Assembly: GCA_009739215.1 (NCBI GenBank)
Contig: VSJF01000012.1
Span: forward strand, 1,171,001 to 1,235,000
Direction of reading: 5' to 3'
Origin: Floccularia luteovirens
Lineage: Eukaryota > Basidiomycota > Agaricomycetes > Agaricales > Squamanitaceae
DNA: 64,000 nucleotides
In this document: piece after piece, positions 11,701 to 25,450 of the stretch
How positions within the stretch are numbered: position 1 is the stretch's first letter
Layout: each line of letters starts with the position of its first letter
Notes under the pieces: model-generated
What the model saw: only the letters and a program-made list of their open reading frames with translations
What the model was told of the DNA's origin: nothing
The model's database searches: none
Position numbers and translations under genes: made by a program

Positions 11701-13014
11701 GGCGGGGTGCAGACATGGAACGTCGTGATTGGCGAGAAGGTAAAGGTGGCTATGACGGCTCTCACGATCCAGACGGTTTTGGCAATATCTAAGGACGCCA
11801 GTCGTGTAGTAGATATTACAGTTGAAGGAGAATTCCGACTGTGGGACATAAAATGTGACAATGGCAGGGTTCTAAAGGAGTTGAAGGCACCTCTCAACAT
11901 ATATACTGCTGTGTTCCTGAATAAGAACACCCAGGTTGCATTTTGCGGAGAAGATAAGGCGATTTACGTATGGGACTTAGAATCAGGGAACTGTACGCGC
12001 AAGGTCGAACTCCAATCCAAAGTCACGTTCAAGGGCAATACCGTCATCTTTGGTATCGCTTTGTCTCAAGATGAAAACATCCTTGCTTCTTCCACTCTTG
12101 ATAGAATCAATTTTTTTGATTCGAAAACATGGGATTCGTTAGGTTCATTCCATGGCTTCTTTTATCTCACCGCATCATTCTCTCCGGATGCTCGCAGTCT
12201 CTTGTCGTCATACAACACTTTGCAAATGTGGGACATATCTCCAGTTCTCTCATCGAAACTACAACCCATCTCCGCAGCCTCACCAACCTCATCATCAGCT
12301 ATCAAGCACGACTCACCTATATATTTCGTAACTATCTCCTTAGATGGTTCGCGTGTAGCAGCCGTATCTCGCGAAACAGTCAGTATCTGGTCTCTCCAGT
12401 CCGGGACGCTATTCTGTATTATCCATGGAGTTTTCGCTGGTTCTGCTTACTTTTCCCCTGATGCACGGAATATTGCAATCGCTGAAAATAGGAAGACCTG
12501 CATTTATGATATCGCAACAGCTGAACCGGCTTTGGTACACATAATATCCAGCGGAAATGAATTTAATGATAGAATCGCATGGTCCCCAAATGGACATTGG
12601 ATTGTGGGCGCGGCATATAGCTCTGATACCATTCGAGGGTTAGGTGTATTCGATGCAGCATCTGGCAAGCTCGAGAAGTATATACCGCTTAACAATCAGG
12701 GGACACTTTGGGACATAGAATTCTCACAAGATAGTACAATGTTATACGTTGGATGGGGAGTGCCAGACGAAGCAATATTCAGGTGGAGAGAAGGGGAACA
12801 GGTCGACGTCCAACAGCATATGTGGGAAACAGAAGTCGTGCGGAGGGGGAGATCATACGAGGATAGGTGGATTCTAAGTGAAAGGGACGGAAAGCGGTTG
12901 TGTTGGGCGCAGGAGGGAAACAGACAAAACCTCGCGCGGTGGGGCAGTTATTATGTCGTGGGGAGAGATTCCGGTCTGCTTGACATTCTGCATATCGAGG
13001 AAGAAGTTGTATAG
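8731..13014 (+). pseudogene. NLR-like NACHT-WD40 gene with frameshifts
   Basis: A fungal STAND/NLR-type protein, a class linked to non-self recognition and programmed cell death. I read exons 8731-8883, 8943-9118, 9166-9300, 9360-9423, 9478-11068 and 11121-13014. Order of parts: a helical N-terminus; a NACHT NTPase with P-loop GGAGTGKST (about 9655) and Walker B VIILLDALDEC (about 9957); the conserved TTRPEN segment; a helical linker; then WD40 repeats (from about 11380) with SPNGGLIASGSSDGKICIW and WTPDGESLASGSTDGTFRIW. The frame breaks by one base within conserved blocks at about 9890 (GKARR to LRIDLHNL), 10096 (RPEN to HFEAAF) and 11603 (WNAT to SGAQVH). A further break near 9217 could instead be an intron at 9217-9281. 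I call it a probable pseudogene; base errors remain possible. Confidence 0.75.
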
Positions 13015-14054
13015 GCACAGAAACATGTTCATAAACTTATATAACTACCCCTTATTATATGTGAGGTATCTGTCGAGAACAAATTGTTCGATGCCATGTT
13101 TGTTTTTCAATACAGCATTTTCATTTGTTATTTAATTTTGTCAGTTTATGCAAGTGCATGTGAAAGTGTTATCAAAAACTTCATCGAACTCTGAGGTAGA
13201 AGCTGATTTCGATAGTGATAATCGGGCGCCTGAAATTGATAATGAGACCCAGGCCCAAGTCCCCACTCATCTCTCCGCATTTCGGTCTTTGCTCCATTTA
13301 CCACACTCTTCATTGCTGGCTCCTGTGCGCATTGTCATTTCTATTCCACCATTGTTTGCACTGCACTGCGATCTTGACTAAATGCTCGCTCATATTTTGA
13401 TGACCCGGTAGCCATTCTGCTTAAATCAAACCTTTGCGTGAGTCGCATGTGGCCGTGGCACAAGCTATAAACTTGCAAAAATTTGGTAAATGGACGCGCG
13501 GCGTATAACTTGACTTCCACAGGGTTATGCCTCTACAAAAAAAAATAGAGTGGGTTGCGAATATGACAACTCGGGGCGGCAATCAAAGAAGGTTGTTACA
13601 TGGATGCTATACATGGATGAATTTGGGCAAGTGGCCATTAGTGCTCAAATTTGGATACGTACTTGTTATCATATTAACAGAGGACCCAGGTATGCAGCTT
13701 TATTAGGTTAAAGTGATGTTGAAGCGTTCGTAAGATGGTCGAATTGGACTGACACAATACGGCAGTGATTCCATCGATCTGATTGATAAAAACCGCATGT
13801 TCCGCTAGGGGTACTTCGAAAATGGCGAGGCAGAAAAGGTGGGGACTTTAAGTGAGTATATAGAAATATCGATAGGTGAGTTCCTGTGAATACGGGTTAC
13901 AACGGATAAGAAGACGAGATAGAGGAAAGAAACATTGTTGATGATCACTGAAAGGGGTATGTTCAAGCACGTGTTGTATTTGTAATGACACCGAGAAGAA
14001 TTACATCAAAATAAGGCATCGCCCGGCTTGTTCTTCAGTTTCCACATAAAACCC
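13015..14054. other. Intergenic, no supported gene
   Basis: A 77-codon frame at 13148-13381 has no recognisable domain or intron context. The last few hundred bases are the likely promoter of the GH15 gene. Confidence 0.4.
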
Positions 14055-17000
14055 ATGGGACTTCGACCAATTCATGGTTTACGACGAAGCATCAGTTCCT
14101 TATCCACAAGTCCATTGATTCATCAATCTCCTTCGTCTTCGAACGCGCCACTCCGCAATATGAATTTTATACAACCTTCGCGAGAAAGGGACTATATTCC
14201 CTTAGCAGACCATGCGCTGTGAGTAATGTATGTTGGAATGACGTCAGTTTATAGAATATTTTCTTTTTTATCGCAGAATTGGGAATCTTAGAACAGCTGC
14301 TATGGTCAGCTTAGATGGCTCAAGTCCGTCATTTCATTTCATCTTCAACACGTCGCTTTGCTGATTTAACTAGTCGAAAGCTATTGTGTTCCAAACTTTG
14401 ATTCGCCATCCATATTCGCTCGTATACTTGACAAAGACAAAGGTGGACATTTCTCAATAACTCCAACAGTGCCATTTTCCGTGAAACAAAACTACCTTCC
14501 CAGCTCAAATGTAAATGAAATTTCGCACTTCAGATGTTCCGAATAGACTTACTTTTCTTCGTACAGGTTCTTCAAACAAAATTCATGAATGACAGTGGTG
14601 TAATCAGTGTCACAGGTGTGTACCTAGACTATCAAATATTATAGAACACCGATTAAGTGAAATCTAGACTTTCTACCCCGGCCGCTTCAATCAAACCCCA
14701 GCAGCACCAAATCTTCCAAACCTCTCCTTCAGTGGCTTATCAGGAGGGTTGAATGTATTCGCGGCACGCTACCAATACTCATGGAGTGTGCACCAGCTTT
14801 CAATTATGCTCGCGATTCGCACACCACGACCATCGTAGAGGATGATAGTGTCCCATTTGGTAACGCCCAAAACAAAGTCCTATTCGAATCCCCCAATCTC
14901 TCACTCGATTTGCGCTACGTTGTGGAATGCTCAGACTCCTTGCACGAGCCTGAAATATCCTTAAAGGTTCTAGATCTCTCAGAGCAGGGGCATAAAGGAC
15001 CTGGAGTGTATGCGCCCCTCTCCCTACATGAAGGACAAGTGATCACTTTTGTACTCCGTATGGTTCCCACCGAAGACCCTCAGAGTGCACAACATCATTC
15101 CCATTACCATCGTCATCATGCGAGACCTAATAGCCGTGATAATTCAAGCTCTGGTTCGTCGACCCCGGGTGGGGGTCCCGGCATGAGCACCCCTGCAACT
15201 GTGGAAAAGGCAAAGGAGGCGGCGAAAGAGCAGGCTATCAAAGCCAAGTTGGCGGCGTCTCCGGAGATGCGTGCCGGACAAGCTCAAGTTGCAGCAGAAC
15301 GGGATCAAATTATCATGTCTGCTATTCCCAAAGGTCGAGCGCTGGATAATCCATTTTTGACTAAAGAGCTCATCCAGTCTCTACTCCATGTATGCTTGTT
15401 TTTTGTTTCTACTTTTTACTGATATCTCATACATTGTACTCGAGACAACGAACAGGTTTTGGTACGATTGGGTCCGGCAGTCAACCTATTCTGGTTCCTG
15501 GAAAGAAGCAGTTCTTCGAAGTGCACTGGCATTGAAACTTTTGATCTATGAGCCAACGGGTATGTCTTCCTTGTAGAATGAAACAAATTGCTAAATATAT
15601 CCCATATTTCATTCGACAGGCGCTGTCGTAGCTAGCCCTACTTTCAGTCTTCCTGAGTACATCGGGGGAATAAGGAATTGGTATGTCGGATTGGTTCAGA
15701 ATAACACGATATAACCTAAACATCTTCCAGGGACTATCGGTAAGAGAATAGACAAAGGAAATATTTTTGTTTCAAATTACTTGCAGCGCTTCCTGGATTC
15801 GTGATTCTTCTTTCACCCTATATGCGCTCATCCGACTTGGGTACACACAAGAGGCAAATGGTACGAATAAATATCACTCAAAAATGAATTCCAATATACT
15901 GATCTACCAGTTACATAACCACAGCATATTGCGAATTTATCTTCGAACGTCTGCGTAACAAGAACCCGGATGGAAGCCTCCAGATTATGTACACCATTCA
16001 CGGTAAAAGCTTTGTTACTTCCTCTAAATGTGATAGTTCGGGATTAAACTGTTTTTTTTTTTTCTGCACTGTGCTTCTTCTAGGTGGAAAAGAATTCCCA
16101 GAAGAGGAGCTCGATCACCTAGATGGGCATAAAGCGTCACGTCCCGTACGTATTGGGAACGGAGCGATTGACCATATCCAATTGGTTGGGATTAAATTTG
16201 TTACCATTGCTTCGGTTTATTGATAACATTTTCCTAGGATATATATGGTGAACTGTGAGTGGCATTTCGGGTAATTCGGGTTGTGAACTGAAACGGCGTA
16301 GAATGGATTGTATTTACTTGGGCCAGAAGGTGAATTTACTATCTTCAGATATTAAGATGACTAACGACGTGTATATAAAGTTCGGAAAACCATTGGTGTG
16401 TCCGAGATTCTACTTCTATCAACGGGTGAATATCTAATCATTTTGAATAGAGCTACGACGACTGGTATGTAATCTTTACTCTCTCCTTCATATGTTACCT
16501 CATAAGCAACACAGGGTACTCGTCAGAGAATTGTAAGCCGACTTATTACTTCATTCAGCACAATAACTCATTTACGGTACCAACAGGGTCGATTGTAAGA
16601 TTACATGAACTGCTTCCCAGGAATATCAGCGCTCATTTGCACAATAGTTGTTGTCGAGCACTATAACGATCCTGATCTGTATGTCCCAAGTTCTTGTTCC
16701 GCTTATTCCACGCTTAAGTAATATGTTTTCAGGTCAATTTGGTTCGCCTTGTTCTTACTTTCATGTGATTTCAATTCATCCTATCCTTCTTTAGGGAAGT
16801 GAGGAACAAGAAGCGTCACTTTACTGTGAGTTGTCATCTGTATTTCATATCCTTACATATCAACTCACGTGGGAATGAATAGTATTCAAAGGTAAGCTGA
16901 ACTACCTCATTCCATGCATATGTTTGTGACGGAAGCTGGTTCAATCAGGTTATGCTATGGTATGAATCTATGTTTTCTCGTTTGTGTCCTTTGGAACTAA

Positions 17001-18108
17001 TGATCTGCGCGCTTTCTAGGGTTGCCATAGATCGAGGTTCGATATTCTCATTGTATATATTTAACTGTGCAGATCTAACAAAATCACAATCACCGGCCCA
17101 AAAAGGTCTTCGCCTAGCGGATAAGCGTTCACTCCCATGTCCCAATCGGGCAAAATGGCTAGCAGCTCGTGATCAAATCTATGAAGATATCATGAACAAG
17201 GCGTGGAACAACGAAGGAAAATACTTCGGACAGAGCTACGAAGAAACAGATGTGCTTGACTCGGCTGTCCTGATTATGCCGTTGGTGTTCTTCATGCATG
17301 CTGTGCGTTAAATCCTTTAATTGCTTTTTACGAGACAAGGTCTTGAATTGTTATGATAGTCCGACCCTAGGTTCCTCGGCACGTTGAAACAGATATTGAA
17401 AACTCCTGAAAAGGGTGGTTTGACCTCAAACGTGAGTGTAGTCTATCTAGACTTGTAGAGTAGATGGATCTAACATCCATCGTTATGCACAGGGTCTCGT
17501 ATACCGTTATGACGTTCGGAAATCTTCTGATGGGGTTGGTGGTGATGAAGGAACGTTCTGTCTGTGTACTCTCTGGTGCGTGCAGCATGCTCGATGAAGT
17601 GATTTAACCCGTTTGACTCCTATCTCTCAACTTGAAGGTGTATCGAGGCGTTGACTCGCGCTGGAGAGAATGATAGGAATCTCCTACCCAAAGCTGTCTC
17701 CATGTTTGAAGTAATGATATTATCGATCGATTCCGTATTTTAGTCTAACGCATTTCGACCGCAGGATTTCCTGTTATACCTGAACCACGTTGGTTTGTGT
17801 ACGGAAGAAATATCTGACGCCGGAGAAGCGTAAGTTAATTCTATTCTTTTGTTCCTCGTCTAAACCGCTTTTTTAGACTCGGTAACGCCGTGCAAGGATT
17901 CACGTACGTATTCAGCCATCGTTAATTAACAATGTATCATCCCAACTAATTGCCCCTTACATCTTTATTCCATTTCAACAGCCACGTTACTTTAATATCA
18001 GCAGCTTACAACCTCTCGAGGACGCTTCAAAAGGCACATTTGATGTCTTTTACGGGATGGAAGATAAGGTGCACGCTAGGTGACGACATGATACAAAACG
18101 GGACATAG
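14055..18108 (+). CDS. GH15 glucoamylase/trehalase-like protein, about 802 aa
   Basis: Inverting glycoside hydrolase of family 15; bacterial and fungal relatives act on alpha-glucans or trehalose, and the substrate cannot be told from sequence. Thirty exons read in one frame without a break: 14055-14218, 14277-14323, 14374-14510, 14567-14615, 14668-15389, 15445-15559, 15620-15680, 15731-15739, 15787-15860, 15925-16002, 16084-16184, then twelve of 8-31 nt up to 17036, and 17106-18108 in seven more. Family blocks in order: [20 protein letters not shown] near the start, [114 protein letters not shown], and [20 protein letters not shown], which holds the likely catalytic base. A low-complexity His/Ser/Gly insert (about 15100-15190) is unusual. 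No signal peptide is evident, so it is probably intracellular. Start ATG 14055; an in-frame ATG at 14160 is an alternative. Confidence 0.88.
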
Positions 18109-19114
18109 ATTGATTTCTTGCTTTGCTCGTTGGATGTAAATACAACAAATTGTGTAACGGTAGGATATATCGCAATAATCATGATTCTACATCGACAAGT
18201 GTTTTGGTACCTCACAATCCTTACGGCTCAAGCTCAAGGCTCGATTGAACCGCGCTACCTATTTATAGTTCAATGTGGGATTGGCATGTACTCGCGTAGT
18301 TGGTAAGTAGTGATAATAGTCAGACCAGCTATATCCAGCACAGGTTTTTACTCATTGGAGACGAGCATAACACAAAAAGACCCATTAAATTCAATGTGTA
18401 CATAAAAAGAATATTACCCAATACCAGAGGATCCCTACAAGTTATAATGATATAAGAAAGAAGAGAAGGAAAACTGATGTACAAATGGCTGCTAAAAGGT
18501 ATGATATTACATACATCACTTGAAGCGAGGTCCATACACCCTGAAAGAGAATTGCGAGGATGAAGTACATGCGCATAGGCCCGTCTATCGAATGTTGGTT
18601 GTGTCGGTCGTATGTGAAAATATGGTATAGAGGTAATTAGTGTTGACGTGTATGTGGTGGAGTGTCCATGTGATCGATTGGGGCCCAGATATGTTAGACT
18701 TGTATTTGTTTTCTGATAAAATTCACCGCAAAAACCCCTAAAGGATTCTGAAAAAAAAAAACACTTCGCACGACCAATGAAGCCCGCACGATTCCCGAAA
18801 TATGTGATGATCATATATAATTATATTGCTAGAAAAGGGGTACCCAAAGTCCCAGGAGCTTGAGACATTGACGACATAACCGAAGAGAATAATATTTTGA
18901 GAATATTTTGATATTTTATCACTTTTTTGTTGTTGGTGTTATCTTCTCGAAATTTGAAATGTGGTTGGGGGAGTGACGTCACGACGCGTACCACGTACCC
19001 GCCGCTCCTCGCCGTATACATGTGCCTGAAGAGTATCGCTGCTGATTGAACATTGATGCAAATGACTTTGATTGGTGACAGAGCTGAATGTCTGATTGGT
19101 GATGCTGGTGGACT
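18109..19114. other. Intergenic between convergent genes
   Basis: It lies between the 3' ends of the GH15 gene (plus) and the phosphatase gene (minus). A 161-codon minus-strand frame (18329-18814) shows no domain, biased composition or homology that I can recognise. I do not call a gene. Confidence 0.4.
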
Positions 19115-19704
19115 TTACGAAGTGAAGCGTCTAGCAATAGCTGGACGTCTCCAAGCGGCTTCCCATTCCTGGAGGGCCTTGACGAACCCAGCGTTGGGTT
19201 TGATACACGCACGTTTGTGCTTCAATAAAGAGTGGGCACTTTCGAACGTCATGCCATGGTTTTTGATGAGATACGCGATAACTATCGCAGCGCTTCGAGA
19301 AACTCCCTGTATTCTAAATTCAATTGAAAAAGAACAAAGAAAGATGATATGGGTCCCACCTGCTGACAATGCACAAGGATATTTCTCCCACTCCGTAGCG
19401 TCCTATCTATGTGATTACAGACAGCTTCGAGATGGGGTCTCAAATCTGCCGTGGTCTGGTCGAGGATGTCAATCCGATAACAGCTAAACCCATCTTTTTC
19501 AGAAAGTGGCAGCCAGGGAACATCCAGTACTTGGACGATATGTGTGATCTGGTGGTCTCGTAAAAGGTCCTTGTCGTATGCCGCCGCCAAGGAACCCATG
19601 TAAAGTGCGCCAGCCGGAGTTGCCGGGTTAGGCGGGAGGATTAAGTGCATCGGGGTGCACATAGCTTGCATAACGTCAGGAGGCAAGTTATCGAAACGAA
19701 TCAT
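19115..19704 (-). CDS. Dual-specificity protein phosphatase, 178 aa
   Basis: A small DUSP that would remove phosphate from Tyr and Ser/Thr residues of target proteins. Two exons, 19704-19360 and 19306-19115, are joined across a 53-nt GT-AG intron that splits the active site. The spliced protein contains the Cys-based signature HCQQGVSRSA (H-C-x2-G-x-S-R-S), an upstream ALYMGSLAAAY substrate-side block and ITHIVQVLDVPW, the usual order of DUSP domains. It is essentially the catalytic domain alone, with no docking or MAPK-binding region. The general-acid Asp is probably in the RIDILDQ segment. ATG 19704 is the only start that keeps the domain whole. The frame is clean. Confidence 0.9.
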
Positions 19705-22700
19705 CGTTAGTGAGGACTGTGGAGGGAATTTGGAGGTTTGTGTAAAATAAAGGAGTGATATTTATTGAGAAACAACTGTTTCGAAAGGAATTGACAGGAA
19801 TTGTGGAGCAAAAAGAAGCGTGAAATAGTGATCGAACAGGGGGATTGCAACGCAAATGCAGTGCGTCCAGGCGAGAGTGGATAGGAGAGAGGGGCTCAAA
19901 GTCTCTGAAGACCTAAACCAGACAATTCCCCATAACCAGGAAGTGACGGGTAGGGTTTATATACAGCTCAGGTGGGGTACCGGTCCAGACGGGGGAAATT
20001 TAAATCATTAAAATTCTCGTGTGATGTGTAAAAAACAAACACAAAATCCGAAGGTTGATACTCATTGATCGTACCCTAAAGTTGAACGTTGGCGGGTTGA
20101 TCCACAAGCAAATTTCTAATCTTGTGAGAGAGATTTCGAAATCGGAAGACGGCGAGCAGCCAAGTCAGTTTCTGGTCCGTTATCATGCCCAATATAGGAA
20201 GGAGGGCATAGATATCATGATCAGGAACTTCCTCGTGCTCACTTGCCATAAAATTTAAAAAAGGGCAGGGAACGGGTTTTATGTGCCTCAATGATAGTTC
20301 GTTTTTGTTGTCGTTTTTGATGCACTTCGCGGCGTGCCTTGATCAGAACCATCTGAGCTCCTCCTTCCTTACGCGTTTCTACCATATATCCACCCCAAAT
20401 TCGAACTTGGCAAAGACGTGCCGATATCTAGGGTTACGGGTCCACAAACAACAAAAGACCGACTAAAAACACAGTACATAGAACTTGGGCCTAGCCTTGG
20501 ATATAATTATGCGGATGTGATCACCTGTTTTGATCGCATTGGACAATTGGAAACGCGACAACTCAAGTTCGCATCTGTTTTCAGTTAATACACGTACACT
20601 TTTGTTGATCATACAAAGCAGGAACAGGATTCAAGTCAGACGTTATACAATATATCATGTCATGTCTTTCCCGAAGGTTTCGAGACTTCAAAATGTCACC
20701 GAATACCCTGTAAACACAATGTCACGTCAAGAACAATCCCATAATTGATAGCGATTTCAGCGGCTCATTCATGGTTTAACAAACGCGTATGTATGTACCT
20801 TAACTCTCAATCTCCTTCAATCTCCTTCAATCTCCCACCTCATCATTCCATCTCAGGCTCGTGGTCCTTGTATTCGCTCACACATTCCTAATCAGTAACA
20901 ATCGTGTACTTTTTGTGCGAGGATTTACTTGTTGTCGCGTTCTAGACCGTCTAGCTCTTTGCACACCGTAAAATACAGACACCGGTTTACAAATGGATTA
21001 GAATCACCATTTCATGGATGCCCTCGGGAAATTCTATGAGCGTCCAATCACCGTCCTACTTCGACGGTACCAGCGTATTAGATGGGTGTATTTTATTACG
21101 TAATTACAGCAAAGATCTTTCGTGAAATGACGCACGGCGCATTGTTGACACTTTTGAAATTTTAACAGTCCATCCATCGTTCGATTTCCTGGGCATGTAG
21201 TCTTCCTGAATCATGGTTTCACGATGAATACATTCTGTCTTTGCTTTGGGGCTTTTCTTCACCTTCTCTTTCTTGATCTTCTTCAGCCGTGAAACCTTAT
21301 TCTTTATCTGAGGACAAAACTTCCCTGGAACTTGGCGCATTGTAGAAAAAGTTTCCAATATAACAAACTCGGGGATTTCTTTCTTCCAAGACTGAGTTCA
21401 CACCCCCTAGGATCTTATATGTTCACTGGAGCTCGACCTGGGTATAGAAACCGAATGGAAATACAATACAACATCTCAGCACTGAATTTACATATCCCCT
21501 TCCCTTCTATTCTTGAAACGGAAGAGGCTTCCTCCCTTCTTTTGGGTTACGCCGGGTATGTTAATGAGTGTCTAGACTCTAGATCTTTGTTTTTCTCATC
21601 CCAGATATCTCTTCTTTTCTTTTGCTTTCTGCTTTTCTAGGATATAGCATACTTTCTCATCCATTATACATACCCAATCATATTCAAGATCAAATATATT
21701 GGCTCAATTGCCGATTTTCCATCCTATCATGGGAAACCGAAATGACCACCCTCCTTTTACTTCAATTGGTTCCTGACATATACTTACTCCGAACATACTA
21801 TATTCTTGCACACCCTAACCTTGCGCTTACATTTATTAATTATATTGCTTCAGGTCTTCGGGGTATACGTACTTTTTCAGTTACGCAGTCGAATTGTTGT
21901 CGGCGTCCGATGATAATTATACCAGTCAAGGGTGATGCCGTACTAATCAATAACGTCAATATGCCCTGGGCCTATCCTTTCCTCTCCGAGACTCCTGGTT
22001 CCACGCGAACTTGTGAAGCGTCATCCCATACTTGAGGTAAATTGTCCTTGTAGGTGTGCAGCGCCGTTCTTTGGGAACTTTTCATCTAACTCTTCCTTTC
22101 TTTTTGATTCGGTTTAAATCGAATCAAATCAGAATCAGAAGGAGGATGATCTGATACCGATATATGTGTATGTGAGATTTAAGTTCAAACTATAGGGAAA
22201 AAAGTGGCTACTTCAAATATTTTTTTTTGTCATTCGGTGTTGGCGTAGACATACGTGTTTCGCCGATGCACATTTCCCTCACTGACATGACCCTTTACCG
22301 CAATGTCGACATCTAGATACTGATTATAGTAGATATTGCTAAAAATTGTTATCTTTTCAGGAGGACATGTGCACGGGCGAATGGGACCATTTTCTCCTCA
22401 GAAGATAGTCAGATTTATGGTATTTATCCCATGCTCCATATTTGAATGAATCATGAGACCACCCTTGAGCTGGGATTTGTGGGGTGAAGGTAGATCGATA
22501 TCAACTTTACTTTACAGCTTCTGTTTGTTGCTGGGCCTGAGCGTATTTTTGCAGACGGGGCCAAGATATGCTAAGCAAGAACAAAATTCCTGCCCAGTTG
22601 TATTGTGTCTGGTACATATCCGATTGGACTTGACCGAAAACGTGTACATATATACTTGGGGTATACACTATTGAGTGAATAGTTAGCGCAGGACCAGATT

Positions 22701-25450
22701 TGGTGGACCCTCACGGTGAACATCGGAGTCAGGATTTTGCGCATAGTGAGGTACACTCTTACTAAATTGGCAGGCTAGTTTCATCAGCCGTTTGATTCCA
22801 TCGGCGCTTTAGCATCTGGCACCCCCAACTTTGAATCTGGGTTCTAAGTCCTGTCAAGTGTCCCATCATGATTCAGTCGTTGGCTATAAGTAGTATAGCT
22901 TTCTTTTGCAGCATAGGATGGGTTTGTAACATACCTGCACAAGAGATATGGCAATATTGGTGCATAAGAAATTGTGAAGAGAAGGCCGGACCGGAAAACA
23001 AAGTGTTCCGTCTCGGACCTGAGATTTTAATTAAATCACCCACGAGATTGATAATGACAGCATGATGACTGATCGAAACAGTCGTGCGCGTGGTCAAAAT
23101 GTTCTAATTTTAACTAGTAATAATAATATATATTAAAAAATGTACTTAGGTGTTCTCGAGCTTTAGAAACGAGAAAGTCAGACCATGGAATCTCACTCTT
23201 TTAGCAGTTGGTATGGAATATAACATGAAACCTTGAATTGATCATAAATAATCGGATTACGGCATGTTCTCTGTCTGACCGTGACAGTTGAGTGAAGGAT
23301 CAAATACTCAACAGTGGGACTTGATCGCCATCGATTCATCACTGAAACTCAAACCGGATGCCATAGCTTGCGAGGCAGCAGCTCATTACGCTTTGGAACC
23401 GGATCCCAGTCCTAACCCCCAACAAGTGTCAGTGGGAATGTGTATTGTATCACCAGCGGCTATATGTGGATGTGCAGTTTGGCAGATGATCAACCCTTCC
23501 CTACAGCTGTTGTGTCTTATTGCGATGAGCTTTTGGCCGTGATTCTCCCGATATTTGGTGTTGAACAACCCTGCTGTTGAATGCGAACATATCTTTAAAG
23601 TTGGTATTCTGCATGTCATTATTCTCCGAATTCCATATCAAGGCGAAAATCGAATTGGAGATTCTTCGCCAAGAAACGATGTGACGCTATTCTGTAGAAT
23701 GATTAGTGACAGGTAAGAATTTATCACAAAGTTTATTGAATCAATATGATTCACCGTGGTCCAAAGACTTCCTGTCCACAGCTATGCATGATATCCAATT
23801 GAAGACTAGTTTGAGCATTAGATGATATAGGTTTCATGTCCACTTCAACCACTGCAACAAATCAGAATCTAGTGATGAGGTGTCATAGTCCGACCCTAGA
23901 GATTTTGTTATACATGGACACGACAGCCTCTAAGAAAATATTGACTTCTATCGGTACCAATGTAAATGCCACATGTACACATCGTGCAGATAGGAAATGG
24001 GTCACTCCAAATGGTTTGTTTTTTGCAAAACTCGATTTGGATCATGCGCAAAGTTTCTCCTCAAGGGTGATTCGAAAAAGTATCCCATATGCGACCGAAG
24101 GTGTTCATCCCACTGCAGTGAATTCATCACTTCTTCTAGTGGAGGTTAGTCCGAAGTAAGTCATATAAACAATGCCGTACACATGTGCACACCTGGCCAT
24201 CCCATTCCCATATTCCCATACTTACAATACGCACGGCATTTGTTGTTGTGATTCAGGCATCTCACGCCGCCGAAATTTCTTTTTCTTTCAAAAGGGCTTG
24301 GTTCTTTCGACAAGGGAAATTGTAGGGACGGCACGCATGGCAAGTGGAGCCAACCAAATTCTGCGAGCATTCTGTCATGCTGTCTGAACAACATAAAATC
24401 CCACCCCTCTCACCAAGGCGATCTTGATTTTTACGAGACTGAAGTTAGTCGGCTTGTTTGAATTGAACGAAATTTGCGTTTGCTTTATGATAAAAAGTCA
24501 CTTCCTGTCATGTCATTGTAAGGAACAGGTTCATCCCTTCTCCACAGAAGGAAAGGAATGCTGTTGGTGTTGGTCGGTAATGTTGGCAGTATCATATTTG
24601 TGCGATTTCCCGGGTTGACCTGTTGTGTGAATGATCATGGCAAACGGAGAAAGGGACCAAACGGTTATAGACCGCTGTGTCTATATCAGCATGTATGGAT
24701 TGATGATCTCATGGGCATAACCTTGTTGGGATAGTGGATTTATTACATGGCCTTCGATGGGTTGTTGGGGTAGACTTGGGGTGGTAATACAATACTAGAA
24801 GCCTTCTGGGTTGAAAACGAAGCACCTTGTTCTATCAGTAGAATTTCTCAGATTGTCTATACTAAAAAGACACACTTACAAGTATCAGAAACCGTTATGC
24901 TAATCCCCCAGAACCGAAACAATGGCAAGATAAAACAACCAATACAAGGAGGTACATAGAAGTACCATCATATCTGTGATGGAACCAAAGACGTCAATTC
25001 CTATCCCTTATTACTAAGTATTACTTCATTACTCAAAACGAGAGACAAATCGTCATAAAAGGTCTTTTTCTCAGAGCAGCCAATTTTTCACAGACTCATT
25101 TGATGAAAATACATCCTACAGAATAATTTACTCAGCTCCAGATTTTCAGCGCTTATCACTAGTTTTGACTCACTTCACGTCGTGATTCGTTTCTTGTAAT
25201 ATTAAGAGCTTGCTATCATGGCGCGAGCTCTGCATCTTGCCTTGTGAGATGGAACATGGCTATCACCAACCTCCTTAAATCTTAACCTTCATTGAGTTCG
25301 GGTGATTCGGGATGGATGACAACCACGTCTGAATGTACTCGAGTAGAAATTATGAGCTTCGATATTAGGTAATACTTTCGGGTTCCGAGAAAGTCCGCCA
25401 TCAACGTTCAACACTCCGTCAAATTCTCTTGGTGCTCAGCGAAACAAACG
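19705..25450. other. 5.7-kb stretch with no supported gene
   Basis: Several short frames exist (for example 21332-21640, 21622-22035, 23836-24159 plus) but none has a recognisable domain, consistent splice signals or frame continuity with its neighbours. No LTR or TIR family from the flanks recurs here. Promoters of the divergent phosphatase and complex I genes must lie at its ends. A lineage-specific gene, long non-coding RNA or decayed gene could be hidden here. Confidence 0.4.

Noticed and set aside
15390..15470. Frameshift in GH15 before FWYDWVRQ
   Set aside because: Using the upstream acceptor CTCGAG at 15444 gives [12 protein letters not shown] in frame; no lesion is needed.
23288..24390. 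A gene in the 5.7-kb gap
   Set aside because: Open frames are short, apparent starts are non-ATG, and no domain or consistent splice pattern is visible.
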